Assembly: GCA_900104495.1 (NCBI GenBank)
Contig: FMXS01000032.1
Span: 1 to 17,487 of the forward strand
DNA length: 17,487 nucleotides
Source of the DNA: Ruminococcaceae bacterium FB2012
GTDB taxonomy: Bacteria > Bacillota > Clostridia > Oscillospirales > Ruminococcaceae
Direction: 5' to 3'
Translations under genes and position numbers: made by a program
Notes under the pieces: model-generated
The model's database searches: none
Seen by the model: only the letters and a program-made list of their open reading frames with translations
Told to the model about the DNA's origin: nothing
Part shown: piece by piece, positions 4,722 to 10,482 of the stretch
Position numbering within the stretch: the first letter of the stretch is position 1
Layout: every line of letters starts with the position of its first letter

Positions 4722-6485
4722 ATGAAGATCACATTCACATCATCAAAAGGATTTAAGAGAGCAGTGACCGCAGTCACCGCAGCAGCAATAATGACCACCA
4801 CCTTTACAGGATTCGCCGCTTCGGCAGACAACAGTGCAGTCCCCGCCGGAGATGCGTTTACAGTATCTTATAACGGCCACGAAGTTATCAAGCGTCAGTA
4901 CAGCTTTAAAGACGTAGAGAACGAGTTCACATATTCTGATTACTTCTTTGACGCAGACCCCAAAGCTTATAATCCGAGTCTTGCAACGATGTCCTGCATT
5001 ATGACCGAGGCTTCGTCCACATACAAAGAAGGCAGCGACTACTCAAAAGGTGCTCAGACGATCACTGACATCCTTGGCAAGATAGGCTTCGGAAATATCT
5101 TCGTGAACGCCGACTACAAGGCAAAGCCCACTGCCGATTCGATAGGCTGCGTGATCGCCAGCAAGAAGGCAGTCCTCGGCGGCAAGGATTCATACATCGT
5201 TTCCGTTACCGTAAGAAGCGCCGAGTATGAAAAGGAATGGGTATCCAATGTTACTCTCGGTACCAAGGGCGAAGCAAAGGGCTTTTCCGATTCGGCTTCC
5301 AAACTCAAGAAGTACGTAGATGAATACATCTCTTCCCACAAGGAACTTAAAAATGCAGCTGCCGACGGCAGAGCAGCGATCTGGTTCCAGGGATTTTCAA
5401 GGGGCGGCGCAGTCGCAAACCTTACAGCGAAGCGCTGCATAGACGAGTACACCGGAACTCCGGTATTTGCTTACTGCATAGCTGCTCCCCAGGGCGGTAT
5501 CAGCAGCGAGGAGCGCTCTGACCGTGATTACAGAAGCATCCATAACGTTATCAATGTCAATGATATAGTTCCTTATGTTGGTCCTTCATATATGGGCTTC
5601 AAGAGATACGGTGTTGACCACTATGTAGGCGACAGCTCCATCAACGAAAAGGAACTCCTGAAGGGCAGGTTCTTCGTGAACAATCTCAGCGACAACAACG
5701 GCTACGTTCAGGCTGCAGCACACAAGCTCGAACTGGTAAAGAAGCACATCAGATCGATCGCAGGTGCAAAGAGCGAATCAGTGATGCCTTACAACGTTCA
5801 GAACAAGCGCCTGGATATCGGGCTCCACATCCCTAAAATTGAAAATGCTTCGAGCAGCCTTCCCACTTACAGAGTTATCAGCAATTTCTTCAACACGATC
5901 TCCGTTAACCTGAGCAGATCCGAGTATGTTTCCAGCGGTCTCCAGGATGCAGTAGGACGCCTTGTGAGCTATGTCTTCTCCGGTGCCGATGTCGCATCCC
6001 TCAAAAATAAGCTGAATAAGGACAAGTTTATCTCGGATACCGTCAAGCAGTACTTCCTCAATCGCCTTGTTTCTGTACATCCCTTTACCTTCCTTTGCCC
6101 TCCGGCAGCTATCACAAAGATGCTTATGATCAACACTGATGATCTTATAAGCGCAGCTCAGGGAGCACTCAGCACAAACAGCGAACTGAAAGCAGCAATG
6201 AATAACTATACCGGCGGCTTCGGGCAGGCGCTGAAAGACATCGGCCTGATCGCAAAGTATGCTCTCAAGGGCTTCAAGAACCTCGACGAACTTGTTACCT
6301 TTTTCCTGAATGTCGGAAATATCACCCACAACCACGAATTCAAGCAGTACATCGGCTGGCTGAGAGCAGCTGATCCCTGGTATGAAGGCGAAGCAGTTAC
6401 AGCCGAGCACATGGATGAAAACAGATTTAAGATCACCTGCAAGAATGAGAACGCCGAGGACGTGACCCTTGCCGAAGCAGCCTGA
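4722..6485 (+). CDS. Secreted alpha/beta hydrolase (lipase-like)
   Basis: Start ATG 4722 was chosen for CGGAGG about 8 nt upstream and because it gives a clean signal peptide: KGFKR, hydrophobic segment 14-33, cleavage after ASA at 35. The upstream ATG at 4662 lies inside the promoter. The product is 587 aa. The nucleophile elbow is GFSRGGAVAN with Ser226. Asp281 in INVNDIVPYVGP fits the acid, and His536 or His538 in THNHEF could be the base. This layout resembles lipase class 3 / DUF2974-like hydrolases of Firmicutes, which commonly show G-x-S-R-G-G-A-V-A-N. It is probably released outside the cell or held at the surface; the substrate is unknown. It shares its promoter module with the membrane peptides, so it is likely co-regulated with them. 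Confidence 0.82.
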   Translation: MKITFTSSKGFKRAVTAVTAAAIMTTTFTGFAASADNSAVPAGDAFTVSYNGHEVIKRQYSFKDVENEFTYSDYFFDADPKAYNPSLATMSCIMTEASSTYKEGSDYSKGAQTITDILGKIGFGNIFVNADYKAKPTADSIGCVIASKKAVLGGKDSYIVSVTVRSAEYEKEWVSNVTLGTKGEAKGFSDSASKLKKYVDEYISSHKELKNAAADGRAAIWFQGFSRGGAVANLTAKRCIDEYTGTPVFAYCIAAPQGGISSEERSDRDYRSIHNVINVNDIVPYVGPSYMGFKRYGVDHYVGDSSINEKELLKGRFFVNNLSDNNGYVQAAAHKLELVKKHIRSIAGAKSESVMPYNVQNKRLDIGLHIPKIENASSSLPTYRVISNFFNTISVNLSRSEYVSSGLQDAVGRLVSYVFSGADVASLKNKLNKDKFISDTVKQYFLNRLVSVHPFTFLCPPAAITKMLMINTDDLISAAQGALSTNSELKAAMNNYTGGFGQALKDIGLIAKYALKGFKNLDELVTFFLNVGNITHNHEFKQYIGWLRAADPWYEGEAVTAEHMDENRFKITCKNENAEDVTLAEAA

Positions 6486-6530
6486 ACATCCGCAGGATAC
6501 AAACTACAAGCAAATAACAATAACAAAGGA

Positions 6531-6565
6531 AAAGAAGCCGGACACTCGAAGTCAGGCTTCTTTTT
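6531..6565 (+). terminator. Intrinsic terminator of the hydrolase gene
   Basis: AAAGAAGCC-GGAC, loop, GTC-AGGCTTCTTT with one mismatch, then further Ts. Confidence 0.8.
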
Positions 6566-6616
6566 GCTCGGGACGGAGCTCAGAAATCGATCAGCAAAGC
6601 AGAAATGATCAGACTT

Positions 6617-6796
6617 TTAAGGCAACACAGCACAACCCGCGGCTAACGCCTCTGCACGTCATCTGCTTGCACTTTTTCCGTCATAGCGCACAAATTCCCC
6701 TTGCCTTGCGTCAGCAAGGCTGCGTCGAATTTATGCACTCTGACGAAAAAATTGACTGCGCATCTGACGCACAGGGGTCGTGCGGTGTTGCCTTAA
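6617..6796. mobile_element. 180-bp inverted-repeat element (MITE-like)
   Basis: The ends TTAAGGCAACACAGCAC (6617-6633) and, in reverse complement from 6796, TTAAGGCAACACCGCAC are nearly perfect inverted repeats. Imperfect pairing continues inward (CGTCATCTGC against CGTCAGATGC; CATAGCGCACAAATTC against CAGAGTGCATAAATTC) to a centre near GCCTTGCGTCAGCAAGGC (about 6703-6721). The whole element can fold into one long hairpin. It encodes no credible protein. TTAA at both outer edges could be part of the repeat or a target duplication. A non-autonomous miniature transposon or a repetitive palindrome is most likely. Confidence 0.65.
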
Positions 6797-6807
6797 CAGT
6801 AAGCTCC

Positions 6808-6836
6808 TTGACTTTTTATACCATTTATGGTATAAT
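6808..6836 (+). promoter_or_regulatory. Sigma-A promoter with overlapping palindrome
   Basis: TTGACT, 17 bp, TATAAT. The palindrome TTATACCA-TTTA-TGGTATAA (6816-6835) covers the spacer and most of the -10, as a repressor site would. Confidence 0.75.
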
Positions 6837-6890
6837 ATGTATGTGAATTTTAGTTATTTCACACAACCAAAAGGAGGCGGGCTGATACTT

Positions 6891-6962
6891 ATGAATAAAA
6901 AGGGGATATTATTTCAGACAAACTCCAAAGAGTCATTATCAGCCGTGAAGGTTCGAAAATGA
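6891..6962 (+). pseudogene. 23-codon ORF or decayed gene start
   Basis: ATG 6891 follows AAGGAGG at a long 13-nt gap and runs 23 codons to TGA. A neighbouring frame reads DIISDKLQRVIISREGS from 6905. That frame matches 574-614 (DIISDELQRIIISRS), where most of the base changes are silent or conservative. So a once longer coding sequence may be frameshifted near the A/G run at 6897-6905. I do not recognise the protein. Confidence 0.3.
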
Positions 6963-6973
6963 AGGAAGTATTA

Positions 6974-7002
6974 TTGACAATTCTGATGTTAAATGGTATA
7001 AT
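6974..7002 (+). promoter_or_regulatory. Perfect consensus sigma-A promoter
   Basis: TTGACA, 17-bp spacer, TATAAT. Transcription should start near 7009, directly ahead of a terminator-like hairpin. Confidence 0.85.
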
Positions 7003-7014
7003 AACTGTAACAGA

Positions 7015-7061
7015 ACCCGGCACGCCTCTCAACGATGCGGACCACGTCGGGTCGTTTTTTT
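7015..7061 (+). terminator. Leader terminator / attenuator candidate
   Basis: ACCCGGC (7015-7021) pairs with GTCGGGT (7046-7052), followed by CG and seven Ts. An alternative pairing AACGA (7031-7035) with TCGTT (7052-7056) would compete with it. The hairpin lies only about 10 nt after the expected start site, so transcription ends early unless the leader is refolded. It matches no riboswitch class that I recognise. Confidence 0.6.
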
Positions 7062-7103
7062 ATTATATAACAAATCTGAATGAATTAATTGGTTAAGGAG
7101 CAT

Positions 7104-7205
7104 TTGTATGCGATAAAAAAAGCAATCGAAGCAAGCGGTAAGGATATTCCGCTTGAAGTCGCAGTCATTTCGCCGGACGGCAGTATCGTTGAGATAAGAA
7201 AATAA
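7104..7205 (+). CDS. 33-aa hypothetical protein (TTG start)
   Basis: TTG 7104 follows AAGGAG (7095-7100) at 3 nt and opens 33 codons to TAA 7203-7205. An ATG at 7108 in another frame stops after two codons. The product contains GKDIPLEVAVISPDG and ends IVEIRK, which reads like a short beta strand-rich fragment of a larger protein. It lies 14 nt before the mini-Hcp ORF and after the attenuator-like leader, so it would be the first gene of that unit. It may be the 3' remnant of a deleted gene. Not recognised. Confidence 0.4.
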   Translation: MYAIKKAIEASGKDIPLEVAVISPDGSIVEIRK

Positions 7206-7219
7206 CGGAGGAATATATA

Positions 7220-7399
7220 ATGGAACAGAAAATGTTTTGCTATCAGTGTCAGGAAACAGCAGGCTGTAAAGGTTGTACCGCTTGCGGTGTCTGCGGTAAA
7301 CAACCCGAAGTCGCAGTAATGCAGGACTTGCTTGTGGACAGCTTCGGCATTGCAGGAATTACAACAGTTGACGAGGATATGAGGATTTTCGGCTTATGA
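7220..7399 (+). CDS. 59-aa 'mini-Hcp': N- and C-terminal ends of hybrid cluster protein
   Basis: ATG 7220 follows CGGAGG at 8 nt. Residues 1-38 (MEQKMFCYQCQETAGCKGC, then TACGVCGKQPEV) are a typical Hcp (hydroxylamine reductase / hybrid cluster protein) N-terminus, with the four-cysteine iron-sulfur cluster region plus two extra cysteines (C7, C10, C16, C19, C22, C25). Residues 40-57 (SFGIAGITTVDEDMRIF) match the far C-terminal end of Hcp. The roughly 450 residues between, with the hybrid cluster ligands, are missing, yet the frame is kept. It overlaps the next gene by four bases (ATGA), so the two are translationally coupled. It cannot have Hcp catalytic activity. It could still bind a cluster, or it may simply be an in-frame deletion relic. 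Confidence 0.75.
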   Translation: MEQKMFCYQCQETAGCKGCTACGVCGKQPEVAVMQDLLVDSFGIAGITTVDEDMRIFGL

Positions 7400-7869
7400 G
7401 AAGAAAAGACCGTGAAGTGACCGATCTCAGCGAGATCATAGAGATCATGAAAAACTGCGATGTATGCAGACTGGCTCTGAATGATGACGGCTTTCCGTAC
7501 ATTCTGCCGCTGAATTTCGGTATGGCGGTGAACGGAGATAAGATCACGCTCTATTTTCATAGTGCTTTGGAGGGCTATAAGGTCGGGCTTATCCAAAAGG
7601 ATAACAGAGCTTCATTTGAAATGGACTGCAAACATGAGCTGCAATACTTTGAGGACAAGGGCTACTGCACAATGGCATATGAAAGCGTGATCGGCAGAGG
7701 GCATATCCGTATCCTGCCGGAAGAAGAAAAACTGCCTGCCCTGAAACTGCTCATGGCACATTATCATGACGGAAAAGATATGCCGTTCAGCACGGCGGCG
7801 ATACCGAGAACGCTTGTATATGCCCTTGAGGTCGAAAGCATAACAGGTAAAAGAAAGCCTGTAAAATAA
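7396..7869 (+). CDS. PNPOx-like flavoprotein, NimA (nitroimidazole reductase) related
   Basis: 157 aa. It starts MRRKDREVTDLSEI and has CRLALNDDGFPYILPLNFG at residues 24-42, the FMN-binding split-barrel signature of the pyridoxamine 5'-phosphate oxidase family as seen in 5-nitroimidazole reductase NimA and its homologues. The following YFHSALEGYK and ASFEMDC blocks also fit. Such proteins bind FMN or heme and reduce small substrates; the physiological substrate is not known. Its ATG overlaps the mini-Hcp stop and it has only a weak Shine-Dalgarno, so its translation probably depends on the upstream ORF. It probably dates from a redox or nitrosative-stress operon that also held full-length hcp (inference). 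Confidence 0.85.
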   Translation: MRRKDREVTDLSEIIEIMKNCDVCRLALNDDGFPYILPLNFGMAVNGDKITLYFHSALEGYKVGLIQKDNRASFEMDCKHELQYFEDKGYCTMAYESVIGRGHIRILPEEEKLPALKLLMAHYHDGKDMPFSTAAIPRTLVYALEVESITGKRKPVK

Positions 7870-7873
7870 TTCT

Positions 7874-7898
7874 AACTTTGAACCCAGGATTCAAAGTT
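7874..7898. terminator. Short hairpin after the flavoprotein gene
   Basis: AACTTTGAA, 7-nt loop, TTCAAAGTT: a perfect 9-bp stem but with only a weak T tract, so it may be a weak terminator. Confidence 0.4.
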
Positions 7899-7909
7899 TC
7901 GATCAATGC

Positions 7910-7938
7910 TTGACACTCCCGTTCCGCTGTTGTATAAT
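7910..7938 (+). promoter_or_regulatory. Perfect consensus promoter with palindromic -10 region
   Basis: TTGACA, 17 bp, TATAAT. TTGTAT-AATA-ATACAA (7930-7945) spans the -10, a possible repressor site. Confidence 0.8.
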
Positions 7939-7969
7939 AATACAAGTGTGTTTTTAGGAGGTCATATCA

Positions 7970-8164
7970 ATGATAGATGAAGTAACAGCCGGAGCAAAGG
8001 TCAAGCTCAGAGAGAAGATAAGCGACAGCGTTCCCGTAGGCAGCATCGCCACGGTCTTATACATCGACGATCTCGACAATGTTTTCATAGAATGGGTGAG
8101 CAATGGACGGCTGACCTCATTCTCCAAAAAGAATTTCAAGAGCCTGTTTGATATGGCAGGATAA
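7970..8164 (+). CDS. 64-aa small beta-barrel protein, DUF4314-like
   Basis: ATG 7970 follows TAGGAGGT (7955-7962) at 7 nt. The sequence GAKVKLREKISDSVPVGSIA, then TVLYIDDLDNVFIEWVSNGR and LTSFSKKNF, has the pattern 'G-x-x-V-x-L ... P-x-G-x-x-G/A-T-V ... I-D-D-x-x-x-V-x-W' of SH3-like DUF4314 domains, which are small, widespread in Clostridia and of unknown role. It is monocistronic: its own consensus promoter lies upstream and a terminator sits at 8192. Confidence 0.65.
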   Translation: MIDEVTAGAKVKLREKISDSVPVGSIATVLYIDDLDNVFIEWVSNGRLTSFSKKNFKSLFDMAG

Positions 8165-8191
8165 TGATTCATTCAAATCACATAAAAACAA

Positions 8192-8229
8192 ACTCCCCGG
8201 AACTGCTCATACGAACAGCTCCGGGGAGC
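8192..8229. terminator. Bidirectional terminator between converging genes
   Basis: CTCCCCGGA-A-CTG, 10-nt loop, CAG-C-TCCGGGGAG: a 12-bp stem with one mismatch. It serves the plus gene ending at 8164 and the minus hsp20 gene ending at 8263. Confidence 0.8.
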
Positions 8230-8262
8230 ATCATTTTGGGGGGATCATAACTTAGCGAGGTA

Positions 8263-8706
8263 TTATCCCTCAATTGCAATATACTTGTGATTCTCCAGCT
8301 TCTTAGGCTCTGCCTTCGGAACGCAGATGTTCAGAACACCGTCCTCAAACTTCGCCTTCACATCGGCTTCTGTAACAGTATCTCCGATATAGAAGCTCCT
8401 CTGCATTGCGCCTGCGTAACGCTCCTGACGGATCAGCTTGCCCTTCTTAGTCTTTTCGTCCTTGTCAAGTCCCTTTGCGGCACTGACAGTCAGATAACCG
8501 TTCTGAAGCTCAAGATTGATCTGGTCTTTCTTGAAGCCCGGCAGGTCGATCACGATCTCATAGTGATCATCATGCTCATGAACATCAGTCTTCATGACCT
8601 GTGCAGCGTGCTTGCCGTACAGCTTCTTCTCCACATCTCTGCCGAAGTCAGGGAATCTGAAGAGATCATCGAATAAGTTTTCACCGAAAATGCTTGGATA
8701 CAACAT
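8263..8706 (-). CDS. hsp20: Hsp20 family small heat-shock protein
   Basis: 147 aa, read leftwards from ATG 8706 with AAAGGAGGA upstream. The N-terminal arm (LYPSIFGENLFDDLFRFPDF) leads into an alpha-crystallin domain (about 38-140): DVHEHDDHYEIVIDLPGFKK, LTVSAAKGLD, then the conserved FEDGVLNICVPK. Length and layout are normal for bacterial Hsp20/IbpA chaperones, which hold unfolding proteins without ATP. A CIRCE operator overlaps its promoter, so HrcA repression is expected. The 110-bp leader between promoter and start holds no other gene. Confidence 0.93.
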   Translation of the reverse strand: MLYPSIFGENLFDDLFRFPDFGRDVEKKLYGKHAAQVMKTDVHEHDDHYEIVIDLPGFKKDQINLELQNGYLTVSAAKGLDKDEKTKKGKLIRQERYAGAMQRSFYIGDTVTEADVKAKFEDGVLNICVPKAEPKKLENHKYIAIEG

Positions 8707-8818
8707 AGGTCAGTCCTCCTTTTTTACTCGTCACATTGTTTCCATTGCTTCGAGCAAGGGGACGGAGGGTTCAGCACCCGGATCCTTTGGTGCTTCTCTG
8801 TTCCTTTGTTCTGACTAT

Positions 8819-8847
8819 ATTATAGCACTCTTGATTAGCACTGTCAA
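8819..8847 (-). promoter_or_regulatory. hsp20 promoter
   Basis: Minus strand TTGACA (8842-8847 reversed), 17-bp spacer, TATAAT (8819-8824 reversed): perfect consensus. Confidence 0.88.
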
Positions 8848-8861
8848 GGGGAGAGTGCTAA
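8835..8861. promoter_or_regulatory. CIRCE operator (HrcA site)
   Basis: TTAGCACTG-N9-GAGTGCTAA, 26 of 27 positions compatible with the CIRCE consensus TTAGCACTC-N9-GAGTGCTAA. It covers the -35 box of hsp20. Confidence 0.88.
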
Positions 8862-8930
8862 TTTTCACACAGGTTTCATATTTTTTGACAAGATTGTCAC
8901 ATTGGGTTGTGAGCAATAATGATCTGCCAA

Positions 8931-8959
8931 TTGACCTTTTGACCGCAGTATGGTATAAT
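8931..8959 (+). promoter_or_regulatory. Promoter of the 22-aa ORF
   Basis: TTGACC, 17 bp, TATAAT, facing away from hsp20. A TGACAA-GA-TTGTCA palindrome lies upstream at 8886-8899. Confidence 0.75.
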
Positions 8960-9036
8960 TATCCTATGAATCATAAAATATGATGTGAGTTACAGCAATT
9001 CGCTTAAATATTCCAGATAGAAGGAGGCATCAACAC

Positions 9037-9105
9037 ATGGCAACTTTTGATTCAAATTGGAAACACTGGATTTATTCCCGAGAACAGGAAAAATCCTATC
9101 TGTGA
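9037..9105 (+). CDS. 22-aa aromatic-rich small protein
   Basis: AAGGAGG (9021-9027) sits 9 nt before ATG 9037; 22 codons run to TGA 9103-9105. The product begins MATFDSNWKHWIY and ends EKSYL: soluble, with two tryptophans, two tyrosines and mixed charges. It has its own consensus promoter and is followed by a 14-bp terminator, so the transcript of about 210 nt seems to exist for this ORF, or as a small RNA. No family recognised and no signal peptide. Confidence 0.5.
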   Translation: MATFDSNWKHWIYSREQEKSYL

Positions 9106-9139
9106 TAATCCCTTCATTTCTATATAACAAAACAAAATA

Positions 9140-9177
9140 AACAAGCCTTGTCATCTTCTTGGGTGACAAGGCTTGTT
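9140..9177. terminator. Strong bidirectional terminator
   Basis: AACAAGCCTTGTCA, 10-nt loop, TGACAAGGCTTGTT: perfect 14-bp stem between the 22-aa ORF (plus) and the HD-domain gene (minus). Confidence 0.85.
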
Positions 9178-9191
9178 GCATTGGTTAAAGA

Positions 9192-9638
9192 TTATCGATA
9201 TTTGGCTTTATAAAGATTCGTATCCAGCCCGAATACTCTCTTTTCCGTCATTTCTCCGCCGTCCATGTGTTCGTAGTTGCTCTCGCACATATACATCTTC
9301 GCATCGATATCATCAATATTATGGAGCATCACAGCTTCCGGGAGAGTGACGGCTCCCCATTTCCGCTGTCCGTGATGTGAGAGGATAAGATGTAGCAGCA
9401 TCTGGACCTTTTCGGGATCGTAATTATTACCTGCAGTAAACTGCTTTATCAGCGATGCGCCCATATACAGATGCCCGAACAGCACTCCGCTTGGTGTAAA
9501 CTCCGCATTACCGGCCTCGGATGTGTTATACTCCCACAGCTTTCCGATATCGTGGATCGCAGCTCCGCAGATCAGCAGCTCCTTATCAAGCGAAGTATAG
9601 ACCGAGCAGAGCGCTTCAGCCGCCAGCACCATTCTGTA
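9192..9638 (-). pseudogene. HD-domain protein, YhaM-like, 5' truncated
   Basis: The minus-strand frame is open from about 9653 (stop TAA at 9654-9656) to TAA at 9192. The first ATG, at 9632, gives 146 aa. HD-domain motifs: HDIGK (H27, D28), LILSHHG (H86-H87), and EAVMLHNIDDIDAK (100-112), the last being typical of the C-terminal domain of YhaM-type 3'-5' exoribonucleases, which are usually about 310 aa. The reading frame stays family-like back to YRM (to about 9638) and then changes into the promoter region of the integrase fragment. The N-terminal half, including the OB-fold and the first HD histidine, is therefore gone. There is no Shine-Dalgarno before ATG 9632. Most likely inactive, broken by insertion of mobile DNA. 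Confidence 0.75.
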
Positions 9639-9645
9639 TACCCGC

Positions 9646-9674
9646 TTGACAAATTATTTCAGAAATGCTTTAAT
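9646..9674 (+). promoter_or_regulatory. Promoter of the integrase fragment
   Basis: TTGACA, 17 bp, TTTAAT. It begins a few bases after the point where the HD gene loses its homology. Confidence 0.65.
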
Positions 9675-9715
9675 TGTATTGGAAAGGTCAAGCTGCGTAT
9701 CAGAAAGGAGTAAAA

Positions 9716-10051
9716 ATGGCAAGCATTAAAAAACGCGGCGATTCGTACCTTATCAGAGTAAGCGCCGGATACGATGCCGATCACACTCAAATTCGTTACT
9801 CTAAGACCTGGAGACCGGAGCCCGGTTGGTCTGAGCAGCGCATTGAAAAGGAGCTTAACAAGGCCGCGGTACTTTTCGAGGAGGAATGCCTTCACGGCGG
9901 TCACGCTGCTCCGAACAGCATCACGTATAGAGAGCTTACAGAGCTTTGGTTCAAGGAGCGCGGTAAAGACCATCGCGGCACCACTCAGTACCGGGAGCAT
10001 CAGATATCAGAAAGAGTCAATCCTCATCAAACGACTGGATGTGTTCAATAA
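9716..10051 (+). pseudogene. N-terminal fragment of a tyrosine integrase
   Basis: ATG 9716 follows AAAGGAG. Residues 1-75 (MASIKKRGDSYLIRVSAGYD, then TWRPEPGWSEQRIEKELNKA and FEEECLHG) match the AP2-like arm-binding domain of phage and ICE tyrosine recombinases of Firmicutes. ITYRELTELWFKE begins the core-binding domain. Family-like sequence ends near residue 95 (about 10003). The last 17 codons are foreign, reading into the IS110 remnant. The catalytic domain (R-H-x-x-R ... Y) is absent from the window, so the gene is dead. Confidence 0.8.
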
Positions 10052-10171
10052 GAGCGTTTAGCTCTGACTCGTTATGAGCAACATCGTAGGGGGCTCAACA
10101 ACTTCACCATAAGGGCGAAGCATACAAACAGTGCTCTTTTCCTTTGAGATGTCAATACCAATACTGACCAT
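10017..10171 (-). pseudogene. IS110-family transposase, 5' remnant with frameshift
   Basis: Minus-strand ATG at 10171 with AGGAG upstream. MVSIGIDISKEKSTVCMLRP is the classic N-terminus of IS110 transposases (DEDD RuvC-like domain, first Asp in GIDISK). After GEVVEPP the frame shifts at a C run (plus-strand GGGGG at 10089-10093), and the homology continues as YDVAHNESELNALIEHIQSF. Only about 50 of roughly 400 residues are present; the Tnp_20 serine domain is missing. Confidence 0.8.
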
Positions 10172-10365
10172 AGTGTTTTCTCCTAAGAATGAATTTGAAA
10201 AGGTAGAACCACTACTCTTATTGACACTCATTTTGGTTCGTTACACGAAGGCTATGCTTCAACCTGTTTACTCGAATGCTTACAATAAGAGATGGTCGAC
10301 AGTTTATCGCACGGATGTGTTAATCCTATCAGAATTACGCCGGACCTTTTCTCTCTTATTGTAAT
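10172..10365 (-). ncRNA. Noncoding end of the IS110 element; bridge-RNA candidate
   Basis: About 190 bp upstream of the transposase start carries no ORF but has a perfect 11-bp inverted repeat, ACAATAAGAGA (10282-10292) / TCTCTTATTGT (10352-10362), enclosing 59 nt. In IS110-group elements the bridge RNA that guides target choice is made from exactly this upstream region. I infer a bridge-RNA relic; the loops cannot be assigned by eye. Confidence 0.4.
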
Positions 10366-10417
10366 AAAAAAAGAGTAGCTTTGCAATGCTTTGGACACAT
10401 CGCTTTTCTACTCTTTT
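10366..10417 (-). terminator. Terminator of the GNAT gene
   Basis: AAAAGAGTAG (10369-10378) pairs with CTACTCTTTT (10408-10417). On the minus strand it is followed by a run of Ts (plus-strand As at 10366-10372). Confidence 0.7.
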
Positions 10418-10482
10418 ATTGTACCAGATCAGAATTTGCTGTCCCATCACAGAACGATAAATAGTTCAATTTGTGTTGACAT

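Noticed and set aside
4250..5000. CRISPR array or tRNA/rRNA genes anywhere in the window
   Set aside because: No set of regularly spaced identical repeats and no cloverleaf or rRNA signature was seen; the repeats present are promoter modules, terminators and one palindromic element.
6469..6846. 125-codon ORF spanning the end of the hydrolase gene and the inverted-repeat element
   Set aside because: It crosses a terminator and a palindromic element and has no family-like sequence.
10131..10364. 77-codon plus-strand ORF in the IS110 end
   Set aside because: It is antisense to the transposase start and the noncoding end of the element, has no ribosome site and no recognisable sequence.
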